A stretch of DNA of 64,000 nucleotides from NCBI RefSeq assembly GCF_018687715.1, contig NC_056754.1:12732501-12796500 (forward strand), given 5' to 3'. How positions within the stretch are numbered: the first letter of the stretch is position 1; each line of letters opens with the position of its first letter. Position numbers and translations under genes: made by a program. Shown piece by piece: positions 24,561 to 33,744 of this stretch. The notes beneath the pieces are model-generated. The model worked only from the letters and a program-made list of their open reading frames with translations, did no database searches and was not told the DNA's origin. The stretch is from Carya illinoinensis (Eukaryota; Streptophyta; Magnoliopsida; Fagales; Juglandaceae).

Positions 24561-27500
24561 GGTTGAATCCGCACCGTTTTCCACTAGAAAACCCTTCGAA
24601 GAGAGTAAAAAAGAGAAATCCAAAGAAGACAACGGCCAAAATCTCTTCGTACAGAGCTTTAGGGCAAAAGTTCATGAGAAAACCCTCATGCAATGTATTT
24701 GTGCTGAGAAGTGAATTCTCTCTCACCAAATGAAAACCAGGCGTCCTTAAAGCGGTTTTTGGTTTTGCTTTTTGGTGAATTACGACTTGTTTGGATGCTC
24801 GACTAAGTCTGTCTTCGACCTGTTAGATCCCTAGATTAACTACTCTACTCGCAACACCATCAACATGATATAACATCATATTTAATACATTATGCTACCC
24901 GTTCATTATTAATCAATCATTCAATTACAGTATTGGTATTTAGTCTTAACAAAAAAAATATAAAAACATTAATTATGATTGATTAAAGATTGCAAAAAAT
25001 AAAAAAATAAAAAATAAAAATTGTGCTTAAACTTCTAAGTTAAAGAAAGAAAATGAGAGAGAAGTCGACAGAAAAATAACTGAACGGTTTCCATTAATTT
25101 TTTGCAATCTTCAATTCAATACGTCAATCAATTTTGGATTCTTTCTCGACAGCCTCGCCTATTTTCTCATCAAATCTAACTACTCTCTCACTAAAAGTCT
25201 CACACTCTTCAACTGCTAAATGAGATATATAATACTTTCAAAGGATAATTAATTATATATATATATAGGTGTTGTCTGTCCAATGGAAACGAAATAAGTA
25301 TTAAAAAAGACAGCATGTTGATAAGGTAGCAGCTAGCTAGCTAGCTAGCTGTAATTAATGATATTATTAGCTAACATCATGCGGGAGACATCATTAATTA
25401 ATTAATAATTACATCAAGGTATGCACTCCACCATAAACTATTTTATATGTTAGCAATTTATATTAAAGGGAATATAAATCAAAAGGTGCGACGTGTTAGG
25501 TGCATCATTGCCTAATATATAAATTAAAGATTAGATTTAATTAAACACGTTTCCGGTCAATAAAATATAACTCAAAGTATAGGGTTTGGACTCTATGTTT
25601 GGGATTCGAATAATTGAGTAGACCCCACTAGATTAGGAAACATGCTGGTTAGAGATTGAAATAATTCAATAATTGCCCCCACTACTAATTTTTTATTTTC
25701 CATCTGTCACTAAAAGAAATAATATTGCCCATCATTACTTTATAATGGTTGAACTAATGAAAACAACTAATTAAATAAATAAATTAATCAATCAATCAAA
25801 CAACTAATTATTTCCCCATCGTTACTTTATAATGGTTCACACATATTAACTAATAAAAGCAACTAACTAAATAAATAAATTAATCAATCAATCAAACAAA
25901 GCTAGCTAGCTAGGCCCATTTTACCCATAAGATCGAGAGTTTTTGATCTTTTTTCTACTAAGATCTTAATTAACCCACCTCTTGTGATTAATTACCTAGA
26001 AAAAGACAGCTAGATAACTTAGGAAAGTTTGCATGCATATGTGGTGAATTGATATTTAAGATAGCTCAACTGCTCAAAAAATAAAATTGACCGACAATAT
26101 ATATTTTAATTGATGAAAGGGTTCCAATCACATGGATATTTGCTGAAAATTAAAATCCAAAAAAGTCCATATGTTCCTTGATTGGCATTTGGAGCTCCAT
26201 CGTATGGAATATATATATATATATATATATATAAGAGATTTATTATGATCAGCCACTATTCACTTTCACACCAATTACTTATAGTATTTTTATAAGATAT
26301 AGGGATACTTTTCATAGGATATATAAGTACTTTTTATAGGATAAGATATCCCACCAAATCCAGAAAAACAAAACCCTCTACTTGGCCATACCCTGTTGAC
26401 CATACTACACTATGATCTTCGAAATTATTAGGGTAAAGTTGCCAATAAATTAATAACTTATTAATTTGTATCAATCGCTTTCTTATAATCTCATCTATCT
26501 AAGTCTAGAAGCTAGCTTGATTTGAAAGCACACCGATTGCTGCACCAACGTACTTCCACTCACCATATATATATAGTGCATTTCATCGTTCACGGAAGTA
26601 TAAAGTCTTACAGCTGTTGCCTAACTTGCCTTAAAAATAATTAAAAAAAGGATTATAACTGTTCACAACAACAACAATAATAATAATCATACATTAAAAA
26701 CTCGTTGGAGGATAAACACAGCTGAGTGCAATTCAAATTTAAATATTATTGAATATTTAAACATGCAGTTGAGTGCATTTAAACTTTAACTTCTGTGGCC
26801 TCACAACTGACAAAACAAACAAACGATGCTTACCCTCTTAATCTACTCTACTATTATTTATTATTATTTTATTATTATTTTTTATTTTATTTTTAATATT
26901 ATTTAATATTTTATTATTATTTTTTACTACTATTTTACAATTAGATTTTTTCCTCTTTTTATCTTTTCTTTATAAATTACTTTTAACGTTTCTCACTTTC
27001 TTAGAGATTTACAGCTAACCGAAAAAAAAAAAAAGTAAAGCGAAATATATAAAGCTGAATTGAAATGATGACTGTCACGCACCAAACAAATTATTAAGTG
27101 CCTTTTGCTTTTTTGACAAAAAAAAAAGTGTCTTTTGCTTTTTAAGCGCTAAAGCCAACACTAATACATAAAGCTGCGTTAATTATGGGAGGGGGTTTTC
27201 TATAATATATATATATATGTCGTTTTCTCTCAAGAAAGGTTGAGAATTCTGACAAAGAAAGAAAATCGTCCATAATATATACACAGCAGCTGGAATATTG
27301 CTTTCCAACATAGAGTTTGTGGAACTGATAATCACGTGTCTTTCTTTCTCTTGAAGTCATTGGGCAGGGAGCTTTCATTCCCATTGTTAGTGAAATAAAA
27401 CATATATAGTTAATTTATGGTGTTTGCTTGTTGATCTACTATTATATAGCTTCAATTTAAAAACAGTTCAACATATATAGTACATCTTGGTTTGATTTAC

Positions 27501-28675
27501 TGTTCTTGTATCTATCTTTGATCAAATTTCATAATTTGTTCCACCGACAATTTTTAATACCACAATTTAACTCAATCCTTTAATCTCTCTTGATTTTTAA
27601 TTGGTCGTCTGATTTGATTGGACTATATTTTTTTGTTGTCACAATGTTTTTCATCTATGACGAATTGACCACCTACCTAATTTGGATAGCTAAGAAGTGC
27701 AGAGTAATATTTTAATATTTCTTAGTACATTTGACAATAATGCTGTCCATAAAAAGGTTTAATCAAGTCTCGAAGAAAAAAACATGCATCTACAGCTAAT
27801 CAATAAAGTAGGGCGGAAAAATGAGTAAATAATAAAAATAACTGTTTATGAGACCTATCAAAGTAGCGATAAGGTTTGCATATGGATCATGACCAATATA
27901 GAATCTTGTGTATGTGGAAATACTCTGTAAGGTCACTGAGTCTAATAGTAACTTAAAAAGGACCCAACGACACTGATGAGAATTTAAATTAGCCAGCCAC
28001 GGGTTTGTGTCAAACATAAAAGATTAGTCTAAAATATCGCAGGGTGGGGCTTCTATATATAATAGCTTGATACATAGATTGATGCTTACGGTACACAATT
28101 ATTGAGCAAAAAACTGTATCAGAAAAGATTGAATACGATTTTATATATAAAAATATTAATAATTTTTAGAGCTAATTAATATAAAAGTATATATTTTTCT
28201 TGCATAACATGAATAATAATTAATAATTAATTGAGTTGATCATGATCATCATGATCAGTAGGTGACCTGCGAATTTCATAGTGAGGAATCTAAAACTTGA
28301 TCATGCACCAACCATCAATTAAAGTTAATTAAATGTTTATTAATTACGTAAGCCTGAAATTGATTAAATTAATATGCTCTTATTCGAATCTAACTACTCA
28401 ACAAATCTAACTACTCTCCCACTAAAAGTCTCCACACTCTCCAATGTCACCATCTCTTTTGTCTTGACTCTCACCCGAAATCACGTGTATAATTTATTTT
28501 ATCTCGCCAAATCTAACTACTCTCCCACTAAAAGTCTCCACACTCTCCAGGTGTCCCACGATTAGCTATTGAGAAGGATGAATGAAAGGCTTTTTGTAAG
28601 GAAATAATTAAAAGTTTGATAAAATAAATAATAAATAAAGGTATGATTAAAAAATAATAAATGAAGTTAATGGTT
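24561..28675. other. AT-rich intergenic stretch
   Basis: No convincing gene. It includes AGCT repeats at 25330-25350 and a tandem duplication of about 90 bp at 25733-25900 (shared ACTTTATAATGGTT and AATTAATCAATCAATCAA). It also includes a (TA)n at 26207-26232. A sequence CTAACTACTCTCNCACTAAA at about 25177 recurs at 28408 and 28515. Short ORFs have no family resemblance. Confidence 0.5.
28386..28550 (+). repeat. Spaced direct repeat
   Basis: TCTAACTACTCTCCCACTAA followed by AAGTCTCCACACTCTCC occurs twice, about 107 bp apart. A third, slightly different copy lies near 25175. Confidence 0.75.
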
Positions 28676-28987
28676 CCTGATGCAATATCACGCAGAACAA
28701 CAAAAGCACGGTTGATCTCTATCCTCATAGCTGCAGTAAACTCTAAAAGTGGTTCCTCTGGGATATGGAATTCTGGAATGTGTGGTGGATGTCTACATGA
28801 TCAAATAGATGTATGAGCAAAACGACTCAAAATAGAAAAATTGAAATAATTAAACCACCACAACAAAAGCAGCCTTACTTTTGGATGAAGGTAGATGCGT
28901 TTGACCACAAGAACAGAATTGAAAGTGCCAAAATCAAGATGTAGCAAACCAGAGTCAGCAAATGGCCAAGCTCGACTCGAGCTCGGC
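28676..28987 (-). pseudogene. Reticulon-like protein (RTNLB) gene fragment, two exons
   Basis: Exon-like segment 28879-28987 reads [20 protein letters not shown] then SNASTFIQK, the first hydrophobic hairpin of the plant reticulon-homology domain. An 86-bp GT-AG intron (28793-28878) follows. Exon-like segment 28676-28792 continues in frame with [20 protein letters not shown] and then [19 protein letters not shown], the canonical RTNLB loop. Plant reticulons continue with a charged linker and a second hairpin, but here the homology stops abruptly near 28676 in AT-rich DNA. Retained splice sites show it came from genomic DNA rather than a retrocopy. Lacking the rest of the domain, it is a truncated or captured fragment. 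Reticulons shape tubular ER membranes. Confidence 0.75.
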
Positions 28988-29460
28988 CTGCTAATGCAAA
29001 ATTTTAGCAGATCAACTGGAAAGGTAAAAAAATATAATAATTAAGCACACTGAGATATGAACACGATCTCTTCAAATATATCAACATATGTTCGGATTTA
29101 TAGGGGAAGAAAACCAACAACCGAAATAAAAGGTTTTTTAAAAAATGTACATTAACTTGGATTTGTAGGAAATGAAAATGTATTCATTTCCCTGCAGATC
29201 CGCAATGGAAGAAAAAACAAACAAAAGAGAAAAAGAACAGAGAAAAGGAGACTGAAAGAAAAATAAAAAATAATGATCAGCCGAAAGGGAAAAAAAAAAG
29301 TTAACAACGCTAACATCTAACACGATCTCTCAAAATATATGAAGATCTGTTCGGATCTAGAGGGAAAAAAAGGCAACACCAAAACATTTCTCACCAAACC
29401 CAAAAAAGTAACAAAGTCTCATCTCTTTGCCCCATATTCTCTCTTCTCCTTCTTCTTTAG

Positions 29461-29589
<129 letters not shown>

Positions 29590-29617
29590 TGTTTTTGAAG
29601 CATCTTAGAGGGCATCG

Positions 29618-29764
29618 ATGGAGTCAATCTCTCCAAAATATCAAGAAACTCAGAACGCAAGCCTATCTTTCTTGCCATCCCCCAACAGTCGTAGCTCCAA
29701 CAGTAGCAGCAGCAGTAGCGCCACCAACAGCAATGGACTCCAGCCCATTCGTATGATCTCTTGA
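29618..29764 (+). CDS. Hypothetical 48-residue Ser/Asn-rich ORF
   Basis: MESISPKYQETQNASLSFLP opens a 48-codon frame starting 33 bp after the long CT tract; a CT-rich leader is common in plant 5'UTRs. The composition is Ser- and Asn-rich with no domain. It could be the first exon of a gene, a captured 5' exon, or chance. No downstream exon was recognised. Confidence 0.15.
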   Translation: MESISPKYQETQNASLSFLPSPNSRSSNSSSSSSATNSNGLQPIRMIS

Positions 29765-30074
29765 ACTTGTTTTTGGTTCTTTGGATATATGTGATCCAAG
29801 CAGTCAAGAGTCATCTTAGATTTTTGTAGACATAAATTTTCAAACTTGTTGCTTGTCATATATGGCTAGGATCAATTTTAATATTGAGTCTGAAATTTGA
29901 AGCTTGGTGTATCTAACTTTAAGTATATAATGGCTCTAGAATAAGACTAACTTTGGTTGCATAGTATGGATTTGATAAATAAAAAAAACAAACAAACAGC
30001 ATATTTGGGTTAAAAAGGAATCTATAATAATCATATACCAATAACCATCAAACTTAACAGCATATTTCTAATTC

Positions 30075-30281
30075 TTGATATCTACCGTCGGATCAGAAAC
30101 TAAGAGCTGGGATGGGGTTCGAGTGGTGCTGGCTCGCTCTTCACCTTCTCCAAGTTCGTGCTTGAATCCAACGGCACTGAGCTCGTCTCCAAAGAGTGCT
30201 CGCCGGAGGCAAAGCCCGAAACCCAAATTTCTGCTCCTAAAATTCAAACTCGCCCATCGTATCAAAAATGAAAGAAAATAG
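30075..30281 (+). pseudogene. Possible gene fragment of unknown type
   Basis: GC-richer island in AT-rich surroundings. One plus frame reads GAGSLFTFSKFVLESNGTEL then VSKECSPEAKP, which looks protein-like but matches no family I can name. No start, stop or splice structure supports a complete gene. It is bounded on the right by a GA microsatellite. Confidence 0.2.
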
Positions 30282-30349
30282 AAGAGGACTAAGAAGAAAG
30301 CGGCCGTGGAGGAGGTAAAAGTTGATGGAGATTCTGTGAAAAGGAATAA

Positions 30350-30351
<2 letters not shown>

Positions 30352-30409
<58 letters not shown>
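30352..30409. repeat. (GA)~29 microsatellite
   Basis: Nearly pure GA tract. Confidence 0.97.
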
Positions 30410-30412
<3 letters not shown>

Positions 30413-30633
30413 TTCAGCAAGACGGGGAGTGGACATAAGAGAGAAGAGAGAGACGAAGAGAAGAAGAATCGAGAAAAGTAGAAAAGTAAAAAGAGAAAGA
30501 AAAAGGACAATAAATACTAAACACACGGAAAGAGTGAAGACATTAGATACATAGAAACGAAATAAGAATTTACTGCTCATTCCTGTAGCAGCAAGATAGG
30601 CGCTTATTATTATAGAGAGATATATATGTAGAA

Positions 30634-30910
30634 ATACTGTTGTGCTGGCCGCACAGTATCGCTCAAGTGTATTGTTCAAAATTTTTTTTTTTTTAATTTA
30701 GTGATTAAGAAAGTGATTTTAAATGTATTAGTATATTTTTTTTACTTAATAATTAAGAAAATGATTTTAAATGTATTGGTATATTTTTTTTACTTAATGA
30801 TTAAGAAAGTGGTTAAAAAAATATAAAAAGACAATTGAAAAACAAAAAAAAAAAAAGCGCAATTGGGCGGTACGCCTTGCGGTAACTCTCTAGCGGCACA
30901 GTAGCCGCGT
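30634..30910. repeat. MITE-like segment with ~50-bp tandem repeat
   Basis: Ends show weak inverted similarity: tactgttgtgctggccgc on the left, and gcggcacagtagccgc on the right read in reverse. Inside, a unit of about 50 bp (GATTAAGAAAGTGATTTTAA ... TTTTTTTACTTAAT) is repeated between 30702 and 30815. It lies immediately outside the Helitron 3' terminus. Confidence 0.35.
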
Positions 30911-30927
30911 CCATATATACATATATA

Positions 30928-30960
30928 CTAGGAAACACAACGTCCTTCGGACGTTTGCCT
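30928..30960 (-). other. Helitron 3' terminus (hairpin + CTAG)
   Basis: 7-bp perfect stem AACGTCC/GGACGTT with a 3-nt loop, seven bases before terminal CTAG. The base after the terminus on the minus strand is T, as expected for Helitron target sites. Confidence 0.8.
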
Positions 30961-31199
30961 AGTGGGGATTATAAATTTGGGTGTTAATCAAAGAAAATAA
31001 TGAAAATAAAGAATTATATAACCTTTGACATTATGTTGATAAAATAAATATTAATAAAAAGAAATCTAAGAATTTTTGTTGGACCAAAAAACCATAAGTG
31101 TTAAATGCTGTGGAGATATGCAATAGAAGTTTAAAGTATTCTGGTTAGACAACCTGCTATATCGTTTTGTAGAAACTCAACACTGGAAATATATATAAT

Positions 31200-31520
31200 G
31201 ACACAAACTATAATACATTTTGACACTTCTAACTATCTCTAATAATCAAAAATACACTTCTGATATCATAGTAAATAATAACACTAACTATGTAGTTAGA
31301 CTAAAACCTATACGATTAATGGATTCGTGAAAACTTATGGAGTTTTCACAAGATTCCTAAAGCTAATAGAAATTTCACAATTGAATTTCTAGCGGGCTGT
31401 TACAATTTTCCCTCCTAAAAAAAAGATTTCGTCCTCAAAATCGAAGTAAGTAAGAAATAACAAGTTAAGGAATAGGTGTTGTAACAAGTTAAAGAATAGG
31501 TGTTGCTTACCAACCTGTTG
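31200..31520 (-). repeat. Chromovirus polyprotein tail and LTR start, fragment
   Basis: On the minus strand a coding tail reading approximately YFDFEDEIFF, then AGGAGGGAAAATTG, leads into TGTAACAGCCCGCTAG (LTR start at 31404). This is the typical end-of-pol / 3'-LTR junction of Tekay-like chromoviruses. The LTR is truncated; the left limit is approximate. Confidence 0.5.
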
Positions 31521-31760
31521 TCTATTCCGTATATATCTAACTTTGAGATTATATCATTTTTTTAACTCTCTTACTTTAACCATCAATTATATTATACTTC
31601 TTTCCACAATGTTAGCCAAGTTGTATCGACATACTCTCCAAACCTAAACTTCAAGTAAATAATCTTCCGAAACTCTTTTTTAGAAAAACATAGGCAGTAT
31701 TCTTTAAGTGTTCTTGTAAATACCATAGTTAGTAGAGAATTCATCAAAATTAAGCTGTTA

Positions 31761-31762
<2 letters not shown>

Positions 31763-31826
<64 letters not shown>
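31763..31826. repeat. (CT)~32 microsatellite
   Basis: Expanded CT tract inside cassette copy 2. Copy 1 has only about 10 bp at the homologous position (24399-24411). Confidence 0.97.
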
Positions 31827-31830
<4 letters not shown>

Positions 31831-31896
31831 AACAAAAGCGGTGGCACTCTGTTTTAGACCAGACAACTTTGATCTGTAGGATTTTTACAGGTCTTT

Positions 31897-32027
31897 TGTA
31901 GCTGTCAGGCGCCGCATAGCTATGACACTACATTGCTCTTCTGTAGTTGTCAGGTGCTGCAGCTATGATACTACATTGCTCTTCTGTAGTTGTCAGGCGT
32001 TGCAGCTATGATACTATATCGCTCTTA
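31897..32027 (+). promoter_or_regulatory. Three tandem ~43-bp upstream repeats
   Basis: Three units built on TGTAGYTGTCAGGYGCYGCA followed by GCTATGATACTACATTGCTC, ending about 50 bp before a TATA box. The other cassette copy also has three units (24204-24325). This looks like an enhancer array. Confidence 0.6.
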
Positions 32028-32076
32028 TCTCTTGTAGAGAAATGCTTCACGAGAGATGATTCGTCATAATTTTCTC

Positions 32077-32084
32077 TATAAAAG
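32077..32084 (+). promoter_or_regulatory. TATA box of cassette copy 2
   Basis: TATAAAAG in the context TTCTCTATAAAAGAATTATT. Conserved in copy 1. Predicted start near 32110. Confidence 0.55.
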
Positions 32085-32184
32085 AATTATTCAGTTCATC
32101 TTCTTTCGCATCTCATCTTCTCCACTTTTCTAAAATCAGTCTGCATTCTTACTCTGCAATCTCTTTCTGCTTTCTCATTTTGCA

Positions 32185-32613
32185 ATGGCTCAGCAATCTT
32201 CTCATTACCAATATATGAGGTATTCTGCACCTCGTTCACCAGTTGTTTCTGCTTCTTCCGTAAGTGCTATAATGTAATCCAATAATGATCTGACTAATAA
32301 GTCAGATAATGAAATTATCTACGAACTTGTGAGTTTCGGCACTCGATACTCATCAACCATTGTCGCATATTCTCAGCGACTACAATCCAGGACTGGTGGG
32401 GTTGACAAACTCCACGAAAATATTTCTATCCTTCAGCGGCTTCTTCTGGAGTTCAACATGAAGATAGAAGCACTAAAGCGAGATAATATAAATTTAAAAT
32501 CTTTGCTTAAATCTTCTTTTCGAGTGGCTATTCCTTTAGATAGGAAAGGCATGCAGATTTTTGAAGAGCAAGAGCGTTTAAAGATTGAGACAAAAAGTCT
32601 CAAATTTCTGTAA
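32185..32613 (+). pseudogene. Coiled-coil ORF of unknown function (cassette copy 2)
   Basis: The frame opened at 32185 starts MAQQSSHYQYMRYSAPRSP and meets a TAA at codon 31 (32275-32277). It then stays open for 112 codons to 32613. The open part contains LGTRYSS-like FGTRYSSTIVAYSQRLQ, then heptad-like VDKLHENISILQRLLLEFNM and KIEALKRDNINLKSLLK, predicted coiled coil. It ends with a charged EEQERLKIETKSLKFL tail. Small size and a coiled coil recall virion-associated or gag-like assembly proteins, but I recognise no specific family. Copy 1 has the same stop at the same codon, so either the protein starts downstream, the stop is bypassed or spliced, or the source copy was already broken. Confidence 0.45.
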
Positions 32614-32869
32614 TTTTGCTTCAAGATAATAAAATAATATTTAACAAATATTCATATTTGTGTTTTTATCTTTTGGTAGATGGTTTATGTGCTCCATTTT
32701 ATTTCTTTCAGAGAGTTTCATATATATGACATGATCCAATGACTCATATAAATATGCATTTAATCATACATATCCAAACTCTCGGTAATTTTCAAGTTAA
32801 TAAAAACATCAAGGAGTTTTACTGGTCTAGGACTAACTTACTTCTTTATAATTGTAACAATCAGTCATC

Positions 32870-33160
32870 TTCCTAGGTGGTAAGCAACATCTCTTCTTTA
32901 ACTTGCTATTTCTTACTTCGATTTCGATGGATTTTATAGTGGAATTTCCAAAGATCTCAGGTGGAAATAATACTATCTGGGTAATAGTTGATTGTCTGAC
33001 GAGAAGTGGTCACTTCATACTCATCAAGAATACAGATTTTTCTAGAAAGATTGACGAGAATTTATATAGCAGAGATTTTCAGATTGCATGGAGTGCCTAA
33101 GACGATCATGTCAGATAGAGACTCTCGTTTTAAGAGTCATATCCACAATTTTTGAATCCA
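32870..33160 (+). pseudogene. Chromovirus scraps: pol tail joined to integrase core
   Basis: 32870-32925 is an inverted relative of the tail at 31438-31520 (GGTAAGCAACATCTC then CTTACTTCGATTT). It runs directly into an integrase core fragment reading SISMDFIVEFPKISGG, WVIVDCLTRSGHFI and, after a frameshift, LHGVPKTIMSDRDSRF. The D (MDF) and D (SDRDSRF) belong to the DDE catalytic set. The join occurs in a shared TTCGATTT, suggesting a microhomology junction. Confidence 0.6.
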
Positions 33161-33744
33161 GGTGAACATGCGAACCAATGAACAATCTCCTAAAAAAGAT
33201 TTAAACAAGGCAAAAGGCAACGCAACAAATCACCATTTGAAAAGTTAAAATAAATCTCAAAATGGGAAAGAAAGAAATGTGACATATCAGAAAGAAATCT
33301 CAAAATAAATCTTAAATATTTGTAAAAACAAAATTAGACCATTGGAAAAGTAAAATATAGGTTAGAAAATAACCACACAAAGTATATTGTGAGTAAACAA
33401 TTCTAAACTTCTAAATATCTAGAACAATATAATACCAAAACCAGACGTAACTACCATATTGAAATTAATAACCCAACAATAAAATCCAACAATTTCATGG
33501 GTCATTACACGTCCAATTCCACAAATTTCTTTACATACAAGTTAGTATCCTATTTATGTATATAATTATAACAGAGTTCAAAAGTAAACAAGCAAACTTA
33601 AAGTTTATATACAAGATAGTGTCTCATTTAAGTATATAATTATACATATATGAACTACACATATATGTCACTGTTCTATTTAAAGGTATAATAATAAAAG
33701 TGATAAGTTTAACAAAAGGATATTTAGAGTATATATAGTGTAGC
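33161..33744. other. AT-rich Helitron 3' flank of the RPA gene
   Basis: No gene. A short direct repeat (ACAAG-TTAGTATCCTATTTA and ACAAGATAGTGTCTCATTTA contexts) lies about 75 bp apart at 33537 and 33612. Confidence 0.5.

Larger units (their letters stand above)
31600..32780 (+). repeat. Promoter-ORF cassette, copy 2 (possible endogenous pararetrovirus fragment)
   Basis: Plus-strand homologue of 23170-24560. Order: upstream region; a 64-bp CT microsatellite; three tandem repeats of about 43 bp (31897-32027, each with GTCAGGYG...GCAGCTATGATACTA); TATAAAAG at 32077-32084; a leader of about 75 nt; ATG at 32185; the ORF to 32613; then an AT-rich region with AATAAAATAATA. The arrangement resembles a compact viral or transposon transcription unit. 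No RT, coat or movement-protein motif is visible in the cassette, so a caulimovirid origin is only a hypothesis. Confidence 0.55.

Noticed and set aside
30068..30679. 203-residue minus ORF
   Set aside because: Contains a poly-(Ser-Leu) run from the GA tract; the rest lacks recognisable domains.
32185..32613. Firm assignment of the cassette ORF to a caulimovirid virion-associated protein
   Set aside because: Only size and coiled-coil character are similar; no diagnostic motif seen, so left as a hypothesis.
31438..32925. TIR DNA transposon interpretation of the inverted ~50-bp ends around cassette copy 2
   Set aside because: The ends read better as two inverted chromovirus pol tails; no TSD and copy 1 lacks equivalent ends.
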